A stretch of 64,000 bases of DNA from Panaeolus papilionaceus (Eukaryota; Basidiomycota; Agaricomycetes; Agaricales): the NCBI GenBank assembly GCA_015501605.1, contig JADNRZ010000008.1, forward strand, positions 620,001-684,000, read 5' to 3'. The position numbers and the translations under genes are program-made. The notes below the pieces were generated by a model. It ran no database searches. It was not told the DNA's origin and worked only from the letters and a program-made list of their open reading frames with translations. This document shows, one piece after another, positions 45,806 to 55,067 of the stretch (its first letter is position 1; every line of letters begins with the position of its first letter).

Positions 45806-46246
45806 CGCATCTTTTGGGATAGAGTCTCAAAATCACTTGCTGTTCAATTCAAAGCATCAGGGTTGTTTGGTTAGGGTGTTGGAATAAAACAACTTGTTAT
45901 CTTTATCCTTCTTTGCTGACTACGATTCTTTTATTTTTATTACTCTTAAGAATAGAAATAGAGGATACTAATATAAATACTCTCGGAGAAATAAAAAAAA
46001 ACAAAAAATCAAGAAAGAAAGGGTTTACGTGGAAGGACGAGATGAGCCAAGTCATGAGTTACCATAACAGTTTGATGACCTTCTCTCTCTGCACCCTTGA
46101 CATGATATTCAGTTCCAATCAGATGTTCCGTTGCCTTGTCCTCTCCTCTAACCTTTTCCCCCTCGTTGGCTTTGCCATTTCTCTCCCTCCTCCATCTTTA
46201 ACTAGACCAGGAGCATAGAGCGAGCCAGCGCACTGGGACAAGCACC
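45806..46246. promoter_or_regulatory. Shared divergent promoter, 7-TM / PalI-like pair
   Basis: These 441 bases separate the two outward-facing starts. There are T-rich and A-rich runs (45930-46020) and CT-rich leader sequence toward the PalI-like gene. One GCCAAG at 46046-46051 fits the PacC/Rim101 core GCCARG, but one match is expected by chance in this length. Confidence 0.45.
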
Positions 46247-47189
46247 ATGTTCACTCTGAGGCCAACCCACAAACCACTCAAGCGATACCCCGTCATCTCC
46301 TTCATCACCTCTTTCCTCCTCGCATGTGCTTTTATCGTCTTTCTCCTGGTATCACTGAGTCTTCCCATCATCAAGCCGATCTACCTTCTGGTGTTTAAAG
46401 CGTCTACTGTAGCCCCCCAAGCACCTTTGAGCATCGCTACAGAGTTGAGATTCGGCCTTTGGGGAGTATGCGCATCCAGGTGAGCGGAGTATATCTTGAT
46501 AACAAAACATGTAATAGCTTTGAGCTCTGAACATGTCCTATCGGGTTACATGACGGAAATGCTAAAAATAGAACTCATACCTACCCCGCATCTCTAACTG
46601 CTTACTGACATCACTTTTATCAGCCTTCTTAACCAACCAACACTCGTCACGAACCCTGGCACATGCTTCGGCCCTCAACTGGGCTACACAGTCCCAGACT
46701 ACCTCGCCAAAGCCATCGAAGTGCCCCCAGCAGTCCTCTCAGCAGTCCAACAAACCCTCCTCCTCATCCTCGTCCTCCACCCCATCAGCTGCGGCCTCAT
46801 CCTCATCGCATTCATCTTCTCCATGTTCCTCGGCTCCAAAGCCTTCTCTGTATTCGCGCTCATCTGGCTCATATTTACCGCGCTCGTAGTCAGCGCGAGT
46901 GTGGGTATTGATGTGGCGTTGGTGCTTGTTGCCCAGAAAGAGGTAGCGAATTTGGAGAACTTTGAGTTTGAGATTGTGTTTGGAAATGGGGTGTGGATGG
47001 CTGTGGCGGGATTGGTGATGGTGTGGCTTGCGGTGGTGGTGTTGAGTGCTAGGACGTGTTATTGTTGTGGGGTGCACCCGTGAGTCCTTTCTTTTTTTTT
47101 GATTTATGGGGATTGTGATTAATAGGTTGGCTAGGTATCATGATGAGATACATGACGAGTTAGGACATTATCCTAGTTATAGCTATTGA
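46247..47189 (+). CDS. SUR7/PalI (Rim9-like) four-TM membrane protein
   Basis: Three exons (46247-46479, 46624-47079, 47126-47189) give 250 residues. Spans lie at about 16-38, 119-147, 150-181 and 200-218. The first outside loop has the family WGxC motif (LWGVC, 72-75) and a second cysteine at 92 (NPGTC). The stretch LVLHPISCGLILIAFIFSMF and IDVALVLVAQKEV are typical of pali-domain proteins of basidiomycetes. PalI/Rim9 supports the PalH/Rim21 sensor at the plasma membrane in ascomycetes; SUR7 relatives sit in eisosomes. The C-terminal tail is short (HDELGHYPSYSY), unlike the long tails of some PalI forms. It is divergent from the 7-TM gene. Confidence 0.8.
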
Positions 47190-47487
47190 CGGAGGGATCT
47201 CATGACATTTACGACGATTTCAAGTGAAATCATTACGACCTGTAACGATTATTGTTACCATTATTCAATTTGTACTTTTCTTCGAATGAGGGTGGTGTGT
47301 CTGCTTTCTCATGTTGAGCTGCGATGCTCCGATTCCGCGTATAAGCGATCCGAGAGAGAGAAGAAGACAGCTTGAGTCGATTAGATCAAACCCTAATCTT
47401 ATCTTACCCGCTTACGACATTCCATTCCTCACCTTTCTCTCTTCTTCCTCTCACTCACTTCACTTCACTTTTTTGAACTAACCCGTC

Positions 47488-48730
47488 ATGCCTTTCGGCG
47501 AAATCGTCATCGGCTCACCAGGGAGCGGCAAGTCCACCTACTGCCACGGCAAACACCAGCTCCTCACAGCCCTCTCGCGGCCCATCTCCATCGTCAACCT
47601 CGACCCCGCCAACGACCTCCTGCCCTACCCATGCGCCATCGACATATCCGACCTCATCACACTCAAAGACGTCATGCAGGAGTACGAACTGGGCCCGAAT
47701 GGGGGCCTGATTTATTGCATGGAGTACCTGGAGAAGAACTTTGATTGGCTGGAAGAGAGGCTGAGGGAGTTGGGCGACGAGGCGTATGTGATGTTTGATT
47801 TGCCGGGACAGGTTGAGTTGAGTACGAACCATGAGAGTGTGAAGAGGGTGGTGGACAGGTTGCAGAAGGGAGGATTTCGGGTATGTGGTCTGTTCTTTTA
47901 CTCTTGAATGAGAGCTGATGAGAGAGTAAGCCTAGCTCGTGGCAGTCCATTTATGCGATGCACATTATATAACGGACGCGACAAAGTATATATCTGTGCT
48001 TTTACTCTCCCTACGCGCGATGCTGCAACTAGAACTGCCGCATATCAATGTGTTATCCAAAATAGATCTATTAGCGCAGTACGGCGACTTAGGTTCGTCC
48101 TCCCCCCCTCCTCTTCACACCCTTACTAACCAACCAAACAATACAGACTTCAACCTCGACTTCTACACCGAAGTCCAAGACCTCACATACCTCCAAAACC
48201 TCCTCACCTCCTCTTTACCCCCCAAATTCACCTCCTTGAACATGGCCATGATCTCCCTCGTCGAAGATTTTAGTCTAGTCGGATTCGAAACGCTCGCGGT
48301 GGAGGATAAAGAGAGCATGCTGCATTTGATGAGAGCGGTGGATAGAGCGAGCGGGTACGTGTTTGTGCCCTCTCCTACTGCCCCTCCTCTTCCTACCGCC
48401 TCCGCCTCCACCTCGAGAGTTGAGGACGTCGACGAAGACGACGCACAAATGGAAGAAATTGAAAAAGAAGAAGCGACCCGACAGCGCGCTGCACCGTCTT
48501 CCGTGCGCCCGAACGCGTATGCGCTTTTTTCAAGCGCGATGGGGAGCCTGGGCGGGCAGGGGCGGGGTGGGGACGTGAGGGATGTGCAGGAGAGGTGGAT
48601 TGATGCGCGGGAGGAGTATGATGCGTTTGAGAGGAGGGAGTGGAGGAGGGAGGGGGAGAGGGTTAGGGGGCGGGGGGTGGGGAGTCAGAAAGGGAAGGGG
48701 GAGGGGGAGGGGATGGATGTGGATGGGTAA
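47488..48730 (+). CDS. GPN2: GPN-loop GTPase 2
   Basis: Three exons (47488-47880, 47936-48092, 48147-48730) give 377 residues. P-loop GSPGSGKST (9-17), the diagnostic GPN loop ELGPNGG (Gly-Pro-Asn 69-71), DLPGQVEL as switch II, and NVLSKIDLL as the base-recognition motif. MPFGE at the start is the GPN2 form (GPN3 starts differently). GPN2 works with GPN1 and GPN3 in assembly and nuclear import of RNA polymerases. From about residue 285 on a low-complexity acidic then Arg/Gly-rich tail (RREGERVRGRGVGSQKGKGE) is added, longer than in yeast. The tail coding region is strongly G-rich. Confidence 0.94.
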
Positions 48731-48846
48731 CGAGTAAAGTTTTAGATGGGGTGATGTGATTTTATCTGGGCGCTTGTCAATATGCGTATTAGTTTCATGT
48801 TCCATTAATATTCATTCAACAAAGATATATTATTGAAGTACTACAC

Positions 48847-49215
48847 TCACACGTCAATATGATGATACTCAAACGGAACGCGGGGTTCACTCGCTTTGAG
48901 AGCAGCAATGATGTTAGCAGTGGTCGCGTCGAGGCCTTGATTGATATCGATTGAGAGTCCTGGGGTCTGCGAGCGAGGGATATTAATATTAGATGGAACT
49001 CTTGAGAGTCAGTGATTGGTATCGTATCCAGTTAAACGCACTTGCTCTTCAGCCCCAGGGTTCGAATTGATGATATGAGAACCGTGTGATGGGTGTGACG
49101 ATGTGTCGAGTGATTTGGTTGAGGTCTGAGGTTGTATGGAAGGTATTCCCATGATCAGACCGTGGATTAAGATTGGGAGAATGAAGAAGACATCGAGGAG
49201 CCTGTGAGGTGGCAT
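48847..49215 (-). CDS. Small secreted protein, 97 aa
   Basis: Two exons (49215-49042, 48966-48847), both whole codon numbers, with GTGCGT/CAG borders. The N-terminus MPPHRLLDVFFILPILIHGL is a signal peptide. The middle is Ser/Thr/His-rich (STKSLDTSSHPSHGSHI). The C-terminal exon is more structured: TPGLSIDINQGLDATTANII and then KASEPRVPFEYHHIDV. There are no cysteines and no known domain. It lies tail to tail with GPN2, whose stop is only 116 bases away. Confidence 0.6.
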
Positions 49216-49560
49216 GGTGAGTGCTTCTACTGGTGGTTTGGAGATCTAGAGGTGTAATGATAGTGAAGCACGTATACACTCGGGGAGTCTATGTATGATT
49301 CAATCTTAATTTGTGTTTATGATAATTGATTCGACATTAAGTGGATTGCGACGATTCTTTCGAACCTACGAGGTTCTGGCTCGAGCGAGACCGTTAACGT
49401 TTTAAAGTGAATACCAGTAGCCAGTTTCTACTACTTTCTAGCTTGATACACGCAACCTACTACAGAATTACACACCAGCTCTAGCTATACCAGTCATAAG
49501 CGTACCCAGAATATCCCCACTCTTCGACATCCGTTTTCTACTCGAGTGACTTGTTGCGCT

Positions 49561-50131
49561 TTACCAAAAAGAGGAAGAGGGATAGGGACGATAAGCCCCC
49601 CACGGCCCAGATGGATAATACGGATAGTGTACGGCGACTGGAGGCACGATATTACCATTGCGGCACTCCGATCCTCCCAACACGCTGTTTAAGATACTCG
49701 GTACGAGTCCTTGTGAACACCGCGAGGACGAGAAAGCTAATATCTAAGTTAAAAAATGCAGGCAATTAGTCGGGTTTCGGGGTCATGGATATATACTGGA
49801 TCAGGAAGGAAATGGTAGTATGTACCCTATCGTCTGCATCGCCATCGTCATCGGCACTGGCATTGATATTGGTAGCAGGAATGGGTTGCTTCAAAATATC
49901 CGGAGTCATTTCCTCAGTGGTAACTGTACCACCGTTTTCTGCACGTCGCTCTGTATCACGTCGGAAGAACGGGACAAATTGAGCAGACTCAGAAGAGAGC
50001 GTATCCAAGTTGGAGGTGGTGTCCTCAACGGACGAGCGCGCACGGATGTTGGGAGGTATGGTTAAGGCGCTTGTGAAGAGGGGTAGGAGGATGAGGAGTA
50101 CAGTGAGGCGGCTGTGTGGGCGGAAGAGCAT
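49561..50131 (-). CDS. Small secreted protein with Tyr/Pro-rich end, 162 aa
   Basis: Exon 1 is 50131-49826. An unspliced reading stops at 49766 (121 residues), but a GTACAT donor and a TTAG acceptor allow a second exon, 49743-49561, open for 60 codons. The signal peptide MLFRPHSRLTVLLILLPLFT precedes SALTIPPNIRARSS. The middle is Thr/Glu/Asp-rich (ADDDGDADDR), and exon 2 ends AVHYPYYPSGPWGAYRPYPS, an aromatic/Pro-rich tail that is unlikely by chance. Two cysteines lie in exon 2. No family is recognised. It shares its Ser/Thr-rich secreted style with the gene just downstream, but there is no clear sequence likeness. Confidence 0.55.
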
Positions 50132-50568
50132 TGTGGGAGGAAGGTTACTGGTGTAGCAGGTGAGTTTACTTTGAAGCAGACAAAGCACATATATATGTAA
50201 ATGATTTAAATTTATAGAGATCGAGTGTTCTCTTCTGAACGCGCTAGCATACCGCTAATACTGATGGCTAGTGTAGAGAGCCTGTTCTTCTGAATCTTCG
50301 CTTGTTGCTCACACTATCTTGGGCTTCGACATTTCAAGACATGAACTGGACTTGCAATTGGGATTAGTAACTTCTCGAAGCTTGATTCGGGTACCAGGGT
50401 CTTCCCTTAGTTCGTATACGCTAAATCATCCTTGCACGAAGGGCACCAACAGATATTTGAAAGACTATCGAGCAAGGGGCCACATTGCTTATTCACACAT
50501 GAAAGGATGAATGGAATGGAATGAGGTATATTCGTGATAGCTATGATGGGTATACGCTACTACTATGT

Positions 50569-51228
50569 TTAGAGACCGACGGTGGCGGGAGTGCAGTTGA
50601 TGCCGAGGAACTGGTTCTGGAAGTTCTGCTCGCAGCAGGTGGGGGAGGAAGCGCTAAAGGAGAAGTTGTCAGTGATAAAATTAGAAAGAAACGGGAAAAT
50701 AAAACGCACCAGTTAGCGCCAGTTCCGGCACCGATGACGGTGACAGGGTTGCACTGAACACCGAGTTGACCAGTGATTTGTCGCAGATTTCCCATCGGCG
50801 TTGTAACGGACAGCGCCGTTGAATGCCATTGTAACGGCCCGCTGTTTGTCATTTCGGGTTGAAATGACACCCGGCCGTTTGTTGGTGACCGTTTTCGACC
50901 GTTACCGGCACCGTTAGCACACTAGAACACCCTGTTCGGATGCGTTACAACTGGCAATTTGTGCTCCCGGTGTTGGACGCTGTTACAAGCCGTCGTGACG
51001 CGCTGTAACGGCTGTGCGAAATTTGCGACAGACATCCTGGACGGCAACACCGACGAGAGCAGCAATATCAGCGGCGTTGTAGTTTCTTGGGGCCTGGAGG
51101 GCACCACAGCACTGGACAGCACTGGTGTTGCAGCTGTAGTCGATGCCGTTGACATTGGCGGTTGAGTATCCACTGGCAGAGACAGCGACGGCGCCGAGGG
51201 CAAGGATGGAGAAGACCTTGGTGAACAT
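50569..51228 (-). pseudogene. Hydrophobin interrupted by a TIR element (left copy)
   Basis: Identical to the right copy at 52825-53484; see there for structure. ATG at 51228, stop at 50569-50571. The coding sequence is broken after codon 66 (GAT GTC) by a 252-base element at 50779-51030. With the element in place translation ends 19 residues after the VAVQDV block, so the second half, with five of the eight cysteines, is lost. Confidence 0.88.
50779..51030. mobile_element. 252-base TIR element (MITE-like) in hydrophobin, left copy
   Basis: Mirror image of the element at 53023-53274, with the same ends (TGTCGCAAATTTC and TGTCGCAGATTTC as inverted repeats) and the same point of insertion. Confidence 0.75.
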
Positions 51229-51440
51229 GGTGATAATAGGAGGGTTTTTTGGGTTGGTTGAACTGGGTGTTTGTTCAACTGAGGAATTTGGAGGAGATGC
51301 TAGGTGCATTTATATATTACGGATTGCCTTCAATTGACTCAATGCGAAGCAGAACTCGCCCGACTTTGTCTTCCCTGTTCGACTGATTGCACAAACTTTT
51401 GACATTATGCATCTACTACCCTGAAATTGATTTTCAATTT

Positions 51441-51486
51441 CGGGATGTTCCTCGGTTCGGGGCACAATTATATCGAGAACATCCCG
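51441..51486. repeat. Hairpin with 10-base stem beside the Tc1-like relic
   Basis: CGGGATGTTC at 51441-51450 pairs with GAACATCCCG at 51477-51486. A second small hairpin (GAAATTG/CAATTTC) lies immediately to its left. Both sit between the left arm and the mariner-like element. Confidence 0.7.
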
Positions 51487-51491
51487 CCATA

Positions 51492-52363
51492 CAGTAGCGG
51501 ACAATCAAAGACGACAATTTTGATATCTCACGCTGGAGTGCACTTTTGGGCCTAATTTTTTCACATTTGAGGTCAGTTTGATGAAATACGTCGAAAAACA
51601 CAACTCCGAAGTTTTTCCCACGGTTAGTTCGGGCTGGCCAAAAAAACGACCTATTTGAGCGAAATTTCAAGGTACAAAAATGACTAAGTAGCCCGACGAG
51701 CCTGATCAACGACTGCATCAAGGTGCATCATGGCAGACCTGGAGACAGTGCGATGACCCCTTTGCTTGCGAACAGCCCAAAGTGCGGCTAGACCTGAAAG
51801 ACCAAAGCGGTAAGCATCCATAAATCGCCAAGATCGGTTGATAAATCATCGAATGACATTGACGGGACATGCATTCAAGGCAGAATGAGCAGCTTGCTTT
51901 GCATCATCAAATGTTTTTTTTGGGACTTATCGATAGCGATATTTAGCCCATCCCCAATATTGTATTTATATGATTAGTAATTAAGAGAATAAATTAAATA
52001 TAATTCACTTACCATCTCAATAGGATTGAGCTCACAATGAAACTTGGGTAAGAATACCTCAATATTTTTCATTTTTTTTGGGGACAACCAACCGTTGAAT
52101 TTCTCTGATTTTTGGGGGACACGTTGCATTTTTTGAAAGGAGTTGATTCCGCATTATTTCATTATTTTATCTATTTTATTTCCCAAAAACGGCCATATTG
52201 TCGGGCCTAAAACCTAAAATGGTAATTTCCCAGGGAACGGCTTGATAGATTTCGTTCAAATTCAGCCAGGAGGACCCGACAGATGAAATGAATCGATTCT
52301 GATACTTTTCGGGAGCTCAGGGAAATATTACTTTTTTTTGTCGTCTTTGATTGTCCGCTACTG
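51492..52363. mobile_element. Tc1/mariner-type element, internally deleted, 872 bases
   Basis: The ends are perfect inverted repeats of at least 26 bases beginning CAGTAGCGGACAATCAAAGA (51492-51517 and 52338-52363). The dinucleotide TA flanks each side (51490-51491 and 52364-52365), the target duplication of Tc1/mariner elements. The inside holds the C-terminal end of a DDE transposase on the minus strand. At under 0.9 kb it lacks the N-terminal half, so it cannot move by itself. Confidence 0.85.
51684..52110 (-). pseudogene. Tc1-like transposase C-terminal remnant
   Basis: The minus strand reads VFLPKFHCELNPIEM, the third part of the DDE catalytic core, followed by a likely intron (ATG/GTAAG). 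Then come WGWAKYRYR, a stop, VPKKTFDDAKQAAHSALNAC, PVNVIR, a stop, FINRSWRFMDAYRFGLSG and finally MMHLDAVVDQARRAT. This is the usual end of transposases abundant in agaricomycetes. Two in-frame stops (one a CGA-type to TGA change) mark it as dead. Confidence 0.8.
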
Positions 52364-52824
52364 TAGTCCCGTCATCATACATAATCGAACACATAATCAG
52401 GCTTATTTACATCTTCGTTTGTCACTTGTCATTATTATGGAAGACAAACGAAGCATTTCGAAGCACAATCCCGCACCTGCATCATTCTAACTTGGCTCAT
52501 GTGCTTGTTTTTATGGTCAACCGACCGAATAGGTGGCCATCATCAAGCGCCGGCGCGCTTTTAGTATGGTTCCAAGAGATTTATGAGCTTGCATCGAAGC
52601 CTCATTATGTTAAATTTTAATAGTCTAAACCTAAAAAGGTCAAAGAAGCATCAACAACCCTAAAGAAAACGGTAATGAACCTGCCTCTAGAGGAAGCTCA
52701 TGCCTTGTGCGAGAAACCGTCAAAAATATGTGAAATTGTATAAATGCACCTAGCATCTCCTCCAAATTCCTCAGTTGAACAAACACCCAGTTCAACCAAC
52801 CCAAAAAACCCTCCTATTATCACC

Positions 52825-53484
52825 ATGTTCACCAAGGTCTTCTCCATCCTTGCCCTCGGCGCCGTCGCTGTCTCTGCCAGTGGATACTCAACCGCCAATG
52901 TCAACGGCATCGACTACAGCTGCAACACCAGTGCTGTCCAGTGCTGTGGTGCCCTCCAGGCCCCAAGAAACTACAACGCCGCTGATATTGCTGCTCTCGT
53001 CGGTGTTGCCGTCCAGGATGTCTGTCGCAAATTTCGCACAGCCGTTACAGCGCGTCACGACGGCTTGTAACAGCGTCCAACACCGGGAGCACAAATTGCC
53101 AGTTGTAACGCATCCGAACAGGGTGTTCTAGTGTGCTAACGGTGCCGGTAACGGTCGAAAACGGTCACCAACAAACGGCCGGGTGTCATTTCAACCCGAA
53201 ATGACAAACAGCGGGCCGTTACAATGGCATTCAACGGCGCTGTCCGTTACAACGCCGATGGGAAATCTGCGACAAATCACTGGTCAACTCGGTGTTCAGT
53301 GCAACCCTGTCACCGTCATCGGTGCCGGAACTGGCGCTAACTGGTGCGTTTTATTTTCCCGTTTCTTTCTAATTTTATCACTGACAACTTCTCCTTTAGC
53401 GCTTCCTCCCCCACCTGCTGCGAGCAGAACTTCCAGAACCAGTTCCTCGGCATCAACTGCACTCCCGCCACCGTCGGTCTCTAA
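52825..53484 (+). pseudogene. Hydrophobin interrupted by a TIR element (right copy)
   Basis: ATG at 52825; signal peptide MFTKVFSILALGAVAVSASG, then YSCNTSAVQCCGALQAPRNY and ADIAALVGVAVQDV. The reading frame is broken there by 53023-53278. It resumes as TGQLGVQCNPVTVIGAG, an intron (53344-53399, GTGCGT/TAG), and SSPTCCEQNFQNQFLGINC ending PATVGL at 53482-53484. Removing 256 bases restores a complete class I hydrophobin of about 115 residues with eight cysteines in order. A TATAAAT box lies 86 bases upstream and is the first part of the repeat arm. The rest of the gene looks intact, so insertion came first and the repeat afterwards. Confidence 0.88.
53023..53274. mobile_element. 252-base TIR element (MITE-like) in hydrophobin, right copy
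   Basis: Terminal inverted repeats TGTCGCAAATTTC (53023-53035) and, from the right end inward, TGTCGCAGATTTC: 12 of 13 match. The inside is dense in CGTTAC/GTAACG words in both orientations and has a hairpin TGTCATTTC/GAAATGACA (53184-53206). There is no coding capacity. The empty hydrophobin site is restored by removing this plus the next four bases (AATC), but a clean target-site duplication is not seen, so the superfamily is open. Confidence 0.75.
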
Positions 53485-53787
53485 ACATAGTAGTAGCGTA
53501 TACCCATCATAGCTATCACGAATATACCTCATTCCATTCCATTCATCCTTTCATGTGTGAAACATTTTGATGTAGTCAAGTACATAGTCGGTGTCGAGTC
53601 CATTTTGAAAATCGGTGAATGCCGACGGTGTCTAAAACATCCGCTTAATGAGTGAATTTATTGTCCTTGGCTGGTCCTGCATTTTTCAAGTTTTGTTTCA
53701 ACCGCTGGTGATTTCTTGTCTGCCTTGAGCAACACAATTTTTATCATTTGATGCTCCTGCTTCTGTTTCTTACATTTACACACTTCA

Positions 53788-55067
53788 ATGTCGTCGTCAG
53801 TGCCAAATAATTCGAATGCAGCCTCGCATCTCGTGCTCGAGACAGCAGGATACGAAGGCACACAGGACCATGAGCTGTGGGTTTCCACCCGTACACATCC
53901 GCTCATCCCATTGTCGCGAACATCGCAGCCTAGACAAATGCTCATCTCAGAAGCCACCTCCACCAAGGCTGCTTTCAGACCCGGCAGCGTTTGTAGGCCC
54001 GAATGCTCCAGTTTGGAGGCAGTACTCTCCAGGCTCCGGTATCTATTACTTGATTGACCCGAAAACTCGCAGACCTGCAATCTTTGTGTTTTATATGAGG
54101 ATCTCCAAGACATGGTCGAAAAACTGGGGTATCCCTAAATTCGTGAGGAAAAGATCGCTCTCGAGCAGAAAGTTTTTCTGCATCGGTGAAAATCCAGGAG
54201 GAGCGTATGACTGTCAGTGGCGTAAAAGCATGGACCAGTTGAAAGTACTGCTTCGAGATTTCGAGACAAGCTTTCCTGATGCTGTTGAAGGTGTGAGGGA
54301 CAACACTGGGTCATTTATGCTGCAGGGTCCGGACGACAGTACATTGTTGAAAATCCAGCATCCTCTCGAAGAATGCGATAGTGTGAGTATCTTTGCTTCT
54401 CCCATTGACATAACTTACATGCTTGTGGTTTTCTCTATTCTAGTGGATGTATGTCCTCAACCAAGATCCAGATTACCAGACCTTCCTTCGTTATGCAGAA
54501 ATATCGCATGATCATAGAGAGCTCAAGGTTCCCCTCCTTGAAAAAGACGAGAAAACAGGACAAACCAACAGATCCACCGAACCATTCGCCATCAACCCCC
54601 CTCCATTTTTTGACGAACAGGTCAACCTGGTCAAACTCACAGACTGCCCGTCCAAATTTGCGGACAAAATTGTCAGAGTGGAGATATCCCTCTCCCAGGC
54701 CCATCCGATTCCAGGTGGAACAGCCGTCCCGAGGTGTTTCGTTGCTCGACCACATGCTATCGCTCTTGTAGAACCATTCCGCTCGCTCCCCCGCCGAAGA
54801 ACTTCAGAGGCTAGGACATCCGCTTCTGCGCAGGTCAAGGAAGAAGTCAAGGAAGAGATTGTAGGATCCTCGATCCCCGCTGTTGACCAATGGTTGCGAA
54901 ATGCGCAACAACACGCAAACATCGTCAAGCAGGAGGAACCCCTTGACGATAATATCCGCGTCTCTGTTAGTCGTCGGCAGTCCGTAAAAAGAGAGATTAA
55001 GGAGGAATACAATAGACCCCGAATGGGAAGCGGCGAGCTGTCAGCCAACAACGCCCGCAACCTGTGA
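53788..55067 (+). CDS. Protein of unknown function with clustered SUMO-type motifs
   Basis: Proposed exons 53788-53876, 53929-54382 and 54444-55067 give 388 residues in one frame. The first intron (GTGGGT/CAG) is needed to join two frames; the second has GTGAGT/TAG. The core has WRKSMDQLKVLLRDFETSFP and WMYVLNQDPDYQTFLRYAEI, and the folded part seems to end near PRCFVARPHAIALVEP. The tail carries five lysines in V/I-K-x-E context: VKEEVKEE (312-319), VKQE (342), VKRE and IKEE (362-369). These are consensus SUMO-attachment sites and suggest a nuclear protein. No family is recognised. The stretch 54050-54180 is the least certain part of the model. Its start is 226 bases from the inverted repeat. 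Confidence 0.55.

Larger units (their letters stand above)
50492..51314. repeat. Left arm of an 823-base inverted repeat
   Basis: The reverse complement of 50492-51314 matches 52739-53561 base for base wherever I compared them. All four long frames in one arm recur identically in the other, and both arms have exactly the same length. The inner border lies at the TATAAAT box of the hydrophobin gene, and the outer border lies about 77 bases beyond its stop codon. The spacer is 1424 bases. Confidence 0.92.
52739..53561. repeat. Right arm of the 823-base inverted repeat
   Basis: Reverse complement of 50492-51314. It starts with TATAAATGCACC and ends with TTTCATGTGTGAA. No mismatch was found by eye between the arms, which implies a recent event or continuing gene conversion. 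Confidence 0.92.

Noticed and set aside
46046..46051. PacC/Rim101 core site in the 7-TM/PalI promoter
   Set aside because: One six-base match with one degenerate position is about what chance gives in 441 bases on two strands; it is not evidence for pH control.
53275..53278. AATC as target-site duplication of the 252-base element
   Set aside because: The four bases on the other side are TGTC, matching at only two positions, so no duplication is claimed.
53023..53278. The hydrophobin insertion as a spliced intron (introner)
   Set aside because: The 3' border ends AATC before ACT, with no AG acceptor at the position needed to restore the frame.
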